Assembly: GCA_003220435.1 (NCBI GenBank)
Contig: QHSL01000082.1
Location: forward strand, 1 to 55,996
Length of the DNA: 55,996 nt
Direction of reading: 5' to 3'
Origin: Candidatus Rokuibacteriota bacterium
GTDB lineage: Bacteria > Methylomirabilota > Methylomirabilia > Rokubacteriales > CSP1-6
Positions within the stretch are counted from its first letter, which is position 1. The number at the start of each line of letters is the position of its first letter. The notes beneath the pieces are model-generated. The model was given only the letters and a program-made list of their open reading frames with translations, searched no databases and was not told the origin of the DNA. The position numbers and the translations under genes are program-made. Of this stretch, positions 17,568 through 25,452 are shown one piece after another.

Positions 17568-18356
17568 GTGACGCCGTTGGGCGAAATCGCCGACGCCTGG
17601 CCGGCCGGAATGCTGATCGCGGTCGGCCTTTTCGGGCTTGTCATCGGCAGCTTCCTCAACGTCGTGATCGTGCGCGTGCCGGAGCGACGCAGCCTCTGGC
17701 GTCCGCGGTCCGGGTGCCCCACGTGTGGTGCCCAGCTGGCGTGGCATGACAACGTTCCGGTGCTGTCGTTTCTGCTGCTCCGCGGCCGCTGTCGGTCGTG
17801 CCGGACGCCCATCTCCTGGCGCTACCCCATCGTCGAGATCGGCAACGCGGTCGCGCTGGTCTCGGCGGCCGTCGCCTTCGGTCCGACGGCCGAGTTCATC
17901 GTCGCCGGCGCTCTGCTCGCCGCGCTCATCGTGGTCGTGGCGATCGACCTGCAGCATCAGCTGATCCCCGACGTGATCACGATCCCCGGGATCGTTCTGG
18001 GTCTGCTCGCCAACCTCGTGACCGGACACGTCTCCTGGCTCGAGTCGGTCATCGGAATCGTGATCGCCGGAGGTCTCTTCCTGACGATCATCGTCGCGAG
18101 CGGCGGCGGGATGGGCGGCGGCGATCTGAAGCTCGGCGCAATGCTCGGCGCCTTTCTGGGATGGAAGGCGCTCCTCTTCGCGTTGTTCGTCGCGATCGTG
18201 CTGGGCGGTATGGTGGCGATCGCGCTCTTGACCCTTCGCCTGCGCGGCAGGAAGGATCCCGTCCCCTTTGGCCCCTTCCTTGCTGTCGGTGGAGCCATGG
18301 GTCTTTTCTGGGGGGCGCGGGTCTTCGCCTGGTACGCGGGCGGATTCGGTCTGTGA
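17568..18356 (+). CDS. pilD: Prepilin peptidase / N-methyltransferase PilD
   Basis: PilD cleaves prepilin leaders at the membrane and N-methylates the new N-terminus. The 262-residue protein has the N-terminal methylase-associated domain with two CxxC pairs (C50/C53 and C75/C78), then a hydrophobic aspartic-peptidase domain with catalytic Asp127 (AIDLQHQLIPD) and Asp186 (GMGGGDLKLG). Eight membrane segments fit the family. The start is GTG 17568, two bases after the preceding stop; ATG 17610 is a less likely alternative because it would trim the first membrane helix. The stop overlaps the next GTG by four bases (GTGA). It should process both PilA copies and the FimT-like protein. Confidence 0.95.
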   Translation: MTPLGEIADAWPAGMLIAVGLFGLVIGSFLNVVIVRVPERRSLWRPRSGCPTCGAQLAWHDNVPVLSFLLLRGRCRSCRTPISWRYPIVEIGNAVALVSAAVAFGPTAEFIVAGALLAALIVVVAIDLQHQLIPDVITIPGIVLGLLANLVTGHVSWLESVIGIVIAGGLFLTIIVASGGGMGGGDLKLGAMLGAFLGWKALLFALFVAIVLGGMVAIALLTLRLRGRKDPVPFGPFLAVGGAMGLFWGARVFAWYAGGFGL

Positions 18357-18802
18357 ATGACCGCGGCGTCACGCTGGCGGAGCTCATGTTGGTCCTGGCG
18401 CTCGTCGGGATTCTCTCGGCGCTCGCCGCACCGACGCTATTGACCTACGTCCGGGTGTCGGCCCTCCAGGCGGGCGCTCGGCAGCTCGCGACCGTGATCA
18501 ACCTCGGACGGCAGATCGCGATCTCCCAGAACACGGCGGTGTGCGTCGAAGTGGTCGACGCAAATGTTCGGTTCCGGAGAGGCGGATGCGGCGGCGCGAT
18601 ATGGACGGGACCCGGGACCGACGGCGCCGGCGTGATCAGGATCTCGGACGGAGGCGAGCTCGTCATCAGCGCGACGGCGGATGTCGTCTTCAGCAACCTC
18701 GGCGCCGCCAGCCCGGCCGGCACCTACACGGTCAGGAACGTGGTCGACGGTCGGGAGCGGAGCGTGATCGTCGCCGCCACCGGACGCATCAGCGTCCACT
18801 GA
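18353..18802 (+). CDS. FimT/GspH-like minor pilin
   Basis: The protein has 149 residues. The prepilin signal is unusually short: only V-N-D-R-G precedes the cut, then VTLAELMLVLALVGILSALAAP, with Glu at mature position 5. A GspH-type globular domain follows, with ARQLATVINLGRQIAISQNTAV and two cysteines (in AVCVEV and GGCGG) that could pair. Minor pilins of this type prime pilus assembly and sometimes bind DNA (FimT). The GTG start overlaps the pilD stop (GTGA), so it is made together with its peptidase. Confidence 0.88.
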   Translation: MNDRGVTLAELMLVLALVGILSALAAPTLLTYVRVSALQAGARQLATVINLGRQIAISQNTAVCVEVVDANVRFRRGGCGGAIWTGPGTDGAGVIRISDGGELVISATADVVFSNLGAASPAGTYTVRNVVDGRERSVIVAATGRISVH

Positions 18803-18810
18803 GGAGTCCG

Positions 18811-20127
18811 ATGCGCGAGGAGCGCGGTATGGCGCTCGTCCTCACCCTGATGGTCCTCCTGACCCTCACCGGGCTCGTGCTGGCACTCCTCTCGGCGAGC
18901 GGTTTCGAGCCCCAGATCTCGCGCAACCACAGCCACGCGGTTCGCACGAGGTACGTGGCCGAGGCCGGTCTCGAGTACGCGTACGACGTGCTCGCGACGA
19001 ACGTCGGCGCCTGGAACAGCTACCTCGTCGGCGCGAGCTGCTCGCAGGGTGTCGTGCTCGGCGCGGCGCAGGCGAGCTTCCCAGGGCTCGCGAATGTCTA
19101 CGGAACCTTCACGGTCAGCGTCCGCAACGACTGCGGCGCCGGCGACTCCCTGCTCACCGGCGTGGGTCTCGACGCGACCACCGGCCCCTGCGACCCGAGC
19201 GCCGCGGGCGGAGCCAGGCGCGACGCGAATTGTAGAATCATCGTCACCTCCACCGGCACCCTCGGCGGTATGACGCGGGCGATCACCGCGGTCGTCTCGA
19301 GGACCGTCCTCCCGCTGATCAACGGGGCGCTCGCTTTTCCCGGTGTCCAGGCCGACGTGAGCATCGGGGGCTCGGGGCTCTCGATCGACGGGCGGGATAC
19401 GACGATGGCCGACCGTCCCGGCTCACCGACGGGCACCGCCCCTGCCGTCTACGGCATCTCCGTCAACGGCACCCTCCCCGTCCTCGAGGCCCAGGTCGAG
19501 AGCGCGCTGGCGCGCGGCGGAGCCGAGGTACGGGGGAAGGACGAGACCACCTCGAGCGCGACCGGATCGGGGACCACCACCGTCCGCTCGGACGGGGCGC
19601 TGACGTCGCGGGCCGTTCTCGACTTCGTCGTGGCTGTCATGCCGAAGGCCGATGTCGCCATCAGCGTGGGTCTCGGCCAAACTTACACAGTCGACAACCT
19701 CGGCTCGGCGTGCGCGACCGACCTCAAGAGCTCCCGCTGCTGGGGCACGACGTCGAGCCCGAAGATCGTCTACGTCGGCGGCTCACCCGCCGAGGCCGGG
19801 CGAGTCTCGCTCCAGATTGAGGGAGACAGCGGGGGAGCGGGCATTCTCATCGTCGAGAACGGGGCCGCAGAGATCGGCGGGAGCTTCAAGTGGAACGGCC
19901 TGGTCATCGCCACCGGCACGAACGTCGGGATCCGATATCTGGGTGGCGGCAACAAGTGGATCTACGGGGCCACCATCGTCAACGAGCTGCACGGCGGCGC
20001 CGTAGCGAGCTTCACGAGCGATGGTTCCGGAAACGAAGGCATCCTGTACAGTCGGGAGGCGCTCGACCTCGTGCAAAGCGCGCTCTCACGCCGGCTCGTG
20101 ACCGTCTACCACTGGGCCGACCGGTAG
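18811..20127 (+). CDS. PilX-like minor pilus protein
   Basis: The protein has 438 residues. The N-terminus (EERGMALVLTLMVLLTLTGLVLALLSASGFEPQISRNHSHAVRTRYVAEAGLEYAYDV) is the PilX_N pattern: a Gly-Met junction in place of Gly-Phe and no Glu5, as is usual for PilX. The remaining ~370 residues form a large Gly/Ser/Thr-rich exported domain with repeated beta-strand stretches and paired cysteines (GASCSQG/RNDCGAG, GPCDPS/DANCRI, GSACAT/SSRCWG). This is longer than typical PilX (~170-200), so the C-terminal domain may carry a tip-adhesin role. It follows the FimT-like gene by 8 bases with GAGGAG. No pilV, pilW, pilE or pilY1 is adjacent. Confidence 0.8.
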   Translation: MREERGMALVLTLMVLLTLTGLVLALLSASGFEPQISRNHSHAVRTRYVAEAGLEYAYDVLATNVGAWNSYLVGASCSQGVVLGAAQASFPGLANVYGTFTVSVRNDCGAGDSLLTGVGLDATTGPCDPSAAGGARRDANCRIIVTSTGTLGGMTRAITAVVSRTVLPLINGALAFPGVQADVSIGGSGLSIDGRDTTMADRPGSPTGTAPAVYGISVNGTLPVLEAQVESALARGGAEVRGKDETTSSATGSGTTTVRSDGALTSRAVLDFVVAVMPKADVAISVGLGQTYTVDNLGSACATDLKSSRCWGTTSSPKIVYVGGSPAEAGRVSLQIEGDSGGAGILIVENGAAEIGGSFKWNGLVIATGTNVGIRYLGGGNKWIYGATIVNELHGGAVASFTSDGSGNEGILYSREALDLVQSALSRRLVTVYHWADR

Positions 20128-20302
20128 ACGCGAAGGCTGGGCGCCCCTGCCAGGCGTCGACAAATGCCAGGGCGGTATCCGGATTTCCCCGGGGTAGGGG
20201 GCACCCCTTGCCAGGGCACCTGATGTAGTGCGTGGGAAAATATTGTCCCCCCACAGTGCGCGCCGCCTATACTACAAGCCACCAGGGAGAAAGGCGTTTA
20301 AT
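20128..20302 (+). promoter_or_regulatory. Intergenic region before pilM with three TGCCAGG copies
   Basis: Three direct copies of TGCCAGG lie at 20148-20154, 20165-20171 and 20209-20215; the last two extend to TGCCAGGGC. A TATACT box (20268-20273) with TTGTCC 19 bases upstream is a possible but weak promoter for pilMNOPQ. A GGGGT-N7-ACCCC hairpin lies at about 20193-20209 without a T-run. Confidence 0.3.
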
Positions 20303-21352
20303 ATGGCGTTCTTCCGCAAGACTCCGGAAACCTTCGGTCTCGACATCGGCTCGAGCGGCGTGAGGGCCGTCCGCCTGAAAGAAGGGGGAGGATCCTACAC
20401 GCTCAACGCCCTCGGGATGGCGGCCCTGCCTCCCGACGCGATAGTCGACGGCATCATCAAGGATGCGCCCACCGTGGCGGAGGCGATCCGCACGGCCGTC
20501 TCCCGCGCCGGCGTGCGGAGCTCAGATTGCGCCATCGCGGTGTGCGGCCGAGAACTGATCATCAAGAAAGTGCAGATTCCGGAAGTACCGGCCAAGGAAG
20601 TCCACGACGTCGTCCAGCTCGAGGCCGAGCACCACGTGCCGTTCGCGATCGACGAGGTGTTCCTCGACTACCAGAGCGTGGCTAAGCACGACGGCGTGCT
20701 GGACTTGATTCTGGTCGCGGTCAAGAAGTCCAAGGTGCTCGAGTACGCGTCCGTGGTCGAGGAGGCCGGTCTCGTTCCTTCCATCGTTGACGTCGACAGC
20801 TTTGCGCTCGGCAACCAGTTCGAGGTGAACTATCCGGGCGAGCGCGGTGAGACCGTTGCCCTCATCGATATCGGCGCCTCGATCATGAAGACCAACGTCG
20901 TGCGCGGCGGCTCGACGATCTTCGCGCGCGACATTCCGTTCGGCGGCAACAACTACACTCAGGCCATCGCGCAGCAGCTCAAGATTCCCTTCGAGCAGGC
21001 GGAGGCTGCGAAGCTCGGGCGCGACGTCGGCGTTCGGTGGGAGACCGTCGTGCCGGCTCTGGAAGCGGTGTCGCGCGAGCTGTCGCTCGAGATCCAGCGG
21101 ACGTTCGACTATTTCGCGTCGACGGCTGAGTCCGAGCGTATCGGGAAGATCGTCCTCGCCGGCGGCTGCGCTCAGCTTCCGGGTCTGGGCGACTACCTGT
21201 CATCGAACTGGGGCATTCCCGTCGAGCTGACGAAGCCCTTCCAGCGCATCGACGTCGACCGGGCGTACGCAGATGATGTCAGCGCCGCCGGACCGGCGCT
21301 GGCGGTCGCGGTCGGTCTGGCGTTGCGGCGGCCGGGAGACAAACAGAAATGA
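20303..21352 (+). CDS. pilM: Type IV pilus assembly protein PilM
   Basis: PilM is a cytoplasmic actin-like protein that binds the N-terminus of PilN and links the cytoplasmic motor to the periplasmic alignment complex. The 349-residue length is typical. It has the ASKHA phosphate-1 loop GLDIGSSGVRAVRL near the N-terminus, a second VALIDIGAS loop (~195-203), and the adenosine motif KIVLAGGCAQLPGLGDYL near 285-302. The ATG at 20303 follows AGGGAGAAAGG; an upstream in-frame codon at 20228 would add an unrelated 25-residue extension across the promoter-like region. Its end overlaps pilN (ATGA). Confidence 0.95.
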   Translation: MAFFRKTPETFGLDIGSSGVRAVRLKEGGGSYTLNALGMAALPPDAIVDGIIKDAPTVAEAIRTAVSRAGVRSSDCAIAVCGRELIIKKVQIPEVPAKEVHDVVQLEAEHHVPFAIDEVFLDYQSVAKHDGVLDLILVAVKKSKVLEYASVVEEAGLVPSIVDVDSFALGNQFEVNYPGERGETVALIDIGASIMKTNVVRGGSTIFARDIPFGGNNYTQAIAQQLKIPFEQAEAAKLGRDVGVRWETVVPALEAVSRELSLEIQRTFDYFASTAESERIGKIVLAGGCAQLPGLGDYLSSNWGIPVELTKPFQRIDVDRAYADDVSAAGPALAVAVGLALRRPGDKQK

Positions 21353-21906
21353 TCAGGATCAACCTCGCCCCCGAACGGGGCCGACGGCGCGTTCCCGGGT
21401 TGAAGTTCGCCCTCCCGGCCTTCAACCTCGGCTGGGCCTTCGGCATCGTCTACCTGCTCGCGCTGCTCGCGATCGGCGGCTACTGGTGGGGGCTGATCAG
21501 CTCGAAGGCGGCGCTCGCGGCCGACATCGAGCAGGCCGAAAAGGACCTCACGGTGCTGAAAGCGCAGATCGGCCAGGAGAGCCGGATGAAGGACCTGGCG
21601 ATCGAGCTGCGCCAGCGGGTCGAAGTCATCGACGGGCTGACCCAGGCCCAGGGACGGCCGATCGCTCTCGCCGACTCGTTCTCGAGCGTTCTCCCGAACG
21701 ATCTCTGGATCACCGGGTTCGAGGAGAAGAGCCTGCAGCTCAAGATCACGGGCTCGGCGTTCTCGACCACCGCGATAGCGGACTTCATGGCGAACCTTCG
21801 CGCGTCCGGCAAGTTCAAGGACGTCGACCTCGTGATCTCCCGCCGGGACCTGGCCCGGCCGACCCCACTGGTGACCTTCGAAGTCACCTGCCGGTTCGAG
21901 GGCTGA
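21349..21906 (+). CDS. pilN: Type IV pilus assembly protein PilN
   Basis: PilN is a bitopic inner-membrane protein that pairs with PilO. Its cytoplasmic tail starts with MIRINLAP, the conserved PilM-binding motif. One membrane segment (~26-48) is followed by a coiled-coil stretch (~50-100, SSKAALAADIEQAEKDLTVL) and a ferredoxin-like periplasmic domain. The 185-residue length is standard. The start overlaps pilM by four bases, and pilO follows after one base. Confidence 0.94.
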   Translation: MIRINLAPERGRRRVPGLKFALPAFNLGWAFGIVYLLALLAIGGYWWGLISSKAALAADIEQAEKDLTVLKAQIGQESRMKDLAIELRQRVEVIDGLTQAQGRPIALADSFSSVLPNDLWITGFEEKSLQLKITGSAFSTTAIADFMANLRASGKFKDVDLVISRRDLARPTPLVTFEVTCRFEG

Positions 21907-21907
21907 C

Positions 21908-22504
21908 ATGCCGCTGCCTCCCATCTTCGACCCGATCGTCAACGCCCCGCGGCCGCAAAAGCTCGTGGCGGGGGTGGCAGGGCTGATCATCATCGCCGCG
22001 GCCGGATACTTCCTCCTCCTGGCGCCGGCCGAAGCCCAGGTCTCGCAGCTGCGCGCCCAGCTGACCGCGCTGCAGCGCGACGTCGAGCGGAACCGTGCGA
22101 TCGTCGCCGACCTGGCGAAGTACCGGCGCGAGGCGGCTGAGCTCGAGGCGCGGCTCAACGCGTTGAAAGACCGGCTGCCGGGCGAGAAGGAGATCCCAAC
22201 GCTCTACCGGACGGTTTCGGACGCCGCCAGCGCGTCGGGCCTGGGCGTGTCGCTCTTCCAGCCGCGCCCGCCGGTGGTTCGTGACTACTACAGCGAGATC
22301 CCGATCACGCTGAACGCCGAAGCGGGCTATCATCAGATCGGCGAATTCTTCGAGCGCGTGGCCAAGATGGCGCGTGTCGTGAACGTCACAGAGATCAAGC
22401 TGTCCGGCGTGAACCGACCGCGGGCGCCGGTACGCGCCGAGCTGGTGCTCGCGACGTACATGTATCGTCCAATCGGCTCGCCGCCGCCGCCGAAGCCAAA
22501 ATGA
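21908..22504 (+). CDS. pilO: Type IV pilus assembly protein PilO
   Basis: PilO (198 residues) forms the periplasmic alignment subcomplex with PilN and PilP. It has a short cytoplasmic start, one membrane helix (~19-36, KLVAGVAGLIIIAAAGYFLLL), a coiled coil (~40-95, QVSQLRAQLTALQRDVERN) and a C-terminal ferredoxin-like domain with PITLNAEAGYHQIGEFFERVAKMARVVNV, the typical PilO core. The Pro/Lys-rich end overlaps pilP by four bases (ATGA). Confidence 0.94.
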   Translation: MPLPPIFDPIVNAPRPQKLVAGVAGLIIIAAAGYFLLLAPAEAQVSQLRAQLTALQRDVERNRAIVADLAKYRREAAELEARLNALKDRLPGEKEIPTLYRTVSDAASASGLGVSLFQPRPPVVRDYYSEIPITLNAEAGYHQIGEFFERVAKMARVVNVTEIKLSGVNRPRAPVRAELVLATYMYRPIGSPPPPKPK

Positions 22505-22986
22505 GGGTCCGAGCCATGCGCGCACAGTGGACGGTGCTCTCGTCGATCGGCCTGGCGACGATGCTGGCTGCGTGCGGGAGTTCTCCGTCGCCGACCCCGC
22601 CGCCGCCGAAGCCGGCCGCCGCGCCCGTCAAGCCGGCCGCGCCCGCGGCAGCGGCGCAGCCGGCGCCGCCGGTCCCCGAGGTGAAGGCCGACGTTCCCAA
22701 GTACGATCCGCGCGGTCGCCGCGATCCCTTCGAGGCCCTCGAGGTGCGCGAAGGGACTGGAGGACTGACAGTGGTTTCGACCAGGCTGACGGGAATCGTT
22801 CGCAGCAATCGTGCGGCGCTCGCGCTGGTCGAAGCGCCCGACGGTATCGGGTACATCCTCAAACCCGGGGACACGCTCGGGGATGGCCGCCTGCTGGAGA
22901 TCGGCTCCGACAGTGTGGTGTTCGTGGTGACGGCGAAAGCCGGCGCACCCTCAAACCGCGTGGTTCTCAAACTGGCGACAAACTAA
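22501..22986 (+). CDS. pilP: Type IV pilus lipoprotein PilP
   Basis: PilP connects PilNO to the secretin PilQ. The 161-residue precursor has a lipoprotein signal ending LAAC with Cys25 as the lipidation site (22-25). A Pro/Ala-rich linker (~28-62) and the PilP beta-sandwich domain follow: YDPRGRRDPFEAL, LTGIVRSNRAALALVEAPDGIGYILKPGDTLGDGRLLEI. Two starts are possible, ATG 22501 or ATG 22516; both keep the signal peptide. pilQ begins at the base after its stop. Confidence 0.93.
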   Translation: MRVRAMRAQWTVLSSIGLATMLAACGSSPSPTPPPPKPAAAPVKPAAPAAAAQPAPPVPEVKADVPKYDPRGRRDPFEALEVREGTGGLTVVSTRLTGIVRSNRAALALVEAPDGIGYILKPGDTLGDGRLLEIGSDSVVFVVTAKAGAPSNRVVLKLATN

Positions 22987-25227
22987 ATGAACGCTGACAG
23001 ACGGATCCCCATCGTCCTGGTCGTGGTGAGCCTTGTGCTCATGCTGCTCGTCCCCATGGACGGCAGGGCCCAGACCGAGCCCGCACGGCTCAACGACGTC
23101 ACCGTGACGCCGCAAGCGGACTCCGTCACGGTGTTCGTGAAGACGTCGCGCGAGGCCCAGTACAAGGCCGATCTGGTGGATTCGCCCACCCGGCTCGTCA
23201 TCGACCTCGAAGACACCGTGTACGCGTGGCGCAAAACGCCGCTGGCGGTCGGAAAGGACCCGGTCAAGCAGATCCGCGGCAGCCAGTTCCGAAAGGGCAC
23301 GGCGCGCGTCGTCCTGGACCTGACGCGGACCGTGGGCTACGCGATCCGCGAGGAGCCCAACGGCCTGGCGATCGTGATTCCGACCGCCGCGCCTCCGATG
23401 GTGGCGGCGGCGCCCGCGCCCGCGGCGCCTGCGTCTGGGGCGCCCCCGGCGCCCGCGCCGGCAGAGCCGGCACCGGCAGCAACGGCGACGGCACCCGCGC
23501 CGGCGCCCACGCCGGCCGCGCCACCGGCCCGGCTCGCTCAGGCGACGCCCGCGCCGCCGCCGGCCGCGCCGGCGCCGACCAACGGCCAGCGCCTGATCTC
23601 GTTCGACTTCAAGGACGCGGACGTTGTGAACCTCCTCCGCATCCTGGCGGCGGAGTCCAACAAGAACATCGTGATCGGCGACGACGTCAAGGGGAAGATG
23701 TCGATCTCGTTGCGGAACGTTCCGTGGGATCTCGCCCTCGACATCATTCTCGAGACCCGCGGTCTCCGGAAGCTCGAGAAGGACGGCGTGATGCGGATCG
23801 TTTCCAACGAGCAGCTGATCAAGGAGCGCGAATCCGTGGCGCGCGTCGAGGAAGCACGGCTCAAGGCCGAGAGCGACGTGCGCACGAAGGCCGCCGAGGC
23901 GCAGCTGAAGGAGCAGGAGGCGATCGACAAGAAGCGGGCCGCGGAAGCGGCGTATGCCGAGCTCCAGGCCCGCGGACCGCTCCGCGAGGAGACGATCCGT
24001 CTCTCCTACGCCGACCCCGAGGAAATCGCGAGGACCCTGCAGGGCATCCTGGGGATTCCCCCGGAGGGCATCCAGGCCCAGGTCGCCCCGGTCGGCTTCC
24101 CGCCGATCGCCGAGCCGCCGTTCTCGGCCCTCTACGGCACCCAGCCGCCGCAGGCGCCCCGGCCTCCGGCGTCGCCGGCGTCCGAGGTCCTGGCCAAGGG
24201 CATCACGATCCGCGCCCACAAGCCCACGAACTCGATCTTCATCAGGCACTACGAGGCCGACCTGGAGCGGATCAAGAAGCTGATCCGCGAGAAGCTCGAC
24301 GTACGGCTGCCTCAAGTAAAGATCGAGGCCCGCATGGAGATTCTCGATCGTGACGATCTCTTCGCCATCGGCGTCCAGTGGGGCGGCGGCGGCGTGCTCC
24401 AGAGCAACCAGAACACGGTCATGGTCGGCCGCGGGTTCACCAGCTCGCCCGGCAACACGACCACGTCGGGCGGTATCGGTGTGAACGACGTGATCATCCC
24501 CAACAGCAACCTGACGCTGGGCACCCTGCTCCCCGTGACGTCCACGACGGGTCTGCCCCTCGGCGGGAACGTGGTCAACCTGCCCATCGGCGGCGCGCTG
24601 GGCGGCGGCGCGGTCTCGGGCGGTGGCGCCGGCGGTATCGCGTTCGGCATCACCGGCAGCCGGTACAACGTCAACCTCGCGCTCGAGGCCCTGCGCCTGC
24701 TGAGCAAGACGCGGACGCTGGCGCGCCCCGAGGTCGTGACCGTGGAGAACGGCACCGCCTCGATCTCACTCGGTGAAGAAATTCCCTACGCAACGGTCAG
24801 CTCGGCCGGTACACAGATCCAGTTCAAGGAAGCGGTCCTGCGGCTCGAGGTCATCCCGACCGTGATCAGGGAAGGCGACATCACCAAGATCAAGATGAAG
24901 GTCACGATCGAGAACAACTCGCGGAGCAACACGACCGTCAACCTCGGAACCACCGCGGGCGCCCCGCCGGTCATCAACAAGCGGCGCGCCCAGACCGAGG
25001 TCCTGATCAAAGAAGGCGAGCGCCTCGTGATCGGCGGCGTGACGACCAATCTCGACTCCGACGAGACACGGAAGATTCCGCTGTTCGGGGACATCCCGGT
25101 GCTCGGCTGGCTGTTCAAGACCGTCGCGTCTCAAACCACGGGCCGCGAGCTGGTCGTGTTCATCACGCCGTCGGTTCTGAAGGCCGACGTCGCGCAGGCG
25201 ATGCCGTCAGCTCAGCCCACCAGGTGA
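22987..25227 (+). CDS. pilQ: Type IV pilus secretin PilQ
   Basis: PilQ forms the outer-membrane channel for the pilus. The 746 residues start with a signal peptide (cleavage near GRA28|QTEP). An AMIN domain (~32-135) binds the cell wall, followed by a long Pro/Ala linker (~137-195), an STN/N0 domain (~203-262, DFKDADVVNLLRILAAESNKNIVIGDDVKGKMS), a charged helical insertion (~283-335), an N1 domain and the secretin core (~540-735) ending with VIGGVTTNLDSDETRKIPLFGDIPVLGWLF. A Gly-rich stretch near 520-550 lies at the gate. The helical insertion between N0 and N1 is longer than usual. The complete pilMNOPQ run confirms identity. Confidence 0.95.
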   Translation: MNADRRIPIVLVVVSLVLMLLVPMDGRAQTEPARLNDVTVTPQADSVTVFVKTSREAQYKADLVDSPTRLVIDLEDTVYAWRKTPLAVGKDPVKQIRGSQFRKGTARVVLDLTRTVGYAIREEPNGLAIVIPTAAPPMVAAAPAPAAPASGAPPAPAPAEPAPAATATAPAPAPTPAAPPARLAQATPAPPPAAPAPTNGQRLISFDFKDADVVNLLRILAAESNKNIVIGDDVKGKMSISLRNVPWDLALDIILETRGLRKLEKDGVMRIVSNEQLIKERESVARVEEARLKAESDVRTKAAEAQLKEQEAIDKKRAAEAAYAELQARGPLREETIRLSYADPEEIARTLQGILGIPPEGIQAQVAPVGFPPIAEPPFSALYGTQPPQAPRPPASPASEVLAKGITIRAHKPTNSIFIRHYEADLERIKKLIREKLDVRLPQVKIEARMEILDRDDLFAIGVQWGGGGVLQSNQNTVMVGRGFTSSPGNTTTSGGIGVNDVIIPNSNLTLGTLLPVTSTTGLPLGGNVVNLPIGGALGGGAVSGGGAGGIAFGITGSRYNVNLALEALRLLSKTRTLARPEVVTVENGTASISLGEEIPYATVSSAGTQIQFKEAVLRLEVIPTVIREGDITKIKMKVTIENNSRSNTTVNLGTTAGAPPVINKRRAQTEVLIKEGERLVIGGVTTNLDSDETRKIPLFGDIPVLGWLFKTVASQTTGRELVVFITPSVLKADVAQAMPSAQPTR

Positions 25228-25228
25228 G

Positions 25229-25405
25229 ATGAGCGGGGTGTTCCGCTTCCTCACCGCAGGCGAGTCCCACGGTGAGGCTCCGGTCGCCGTCGTCGACGGC
25301 GTCCCGGCCGGCGCGGGCGACTTCCTCGAGAGGTTCGACCGCGACGGATCGCGGAGATCCGTCACCAACTGCCTGGCCTATCTCGCCAGCCTGAAAACCT
25401 GGTAG
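25229..25405 (+). pseudogene. aroC: Remnant of chorismate synthase gene (aroC), interior deleted
   Basis: A 58-codon frame starts one base after the pilQ stop. Residues 4-27 (FRFLTAGESHG followed by EAPVAVVDGVPAG) are the unmistakable start of chorismate synthase, which normally has ~360 residues. The match then stops. The last ~28 residues (FLERF...D...N..AYLASLKTW) resemble the usual AroC C-terminus, and reading another frame across 25346-25370 gives A-E-I-R-H-Q-L, as in AroC ends. So both gene ends seem to survive with ~300 codons lost. Location beside aroB fits an old aroC-aroK-aroB cluster; aroK is also absent. A working aroC must lie elsewhere if the pathway is used. Confidence 0.7.
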
Positions 25406-25452
25406 CCTGAACGGCAGGCCCTCCCGGTGTCGGGGGGGCAGAGCATCCGAAA

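Noticed and set aside
20193-20212. Sigma-54 promoter for pilM
   Set aside because: A GG-N10-GC spacing can be found in the G-run, but the TGGCA context and the -12 sequence do not match.
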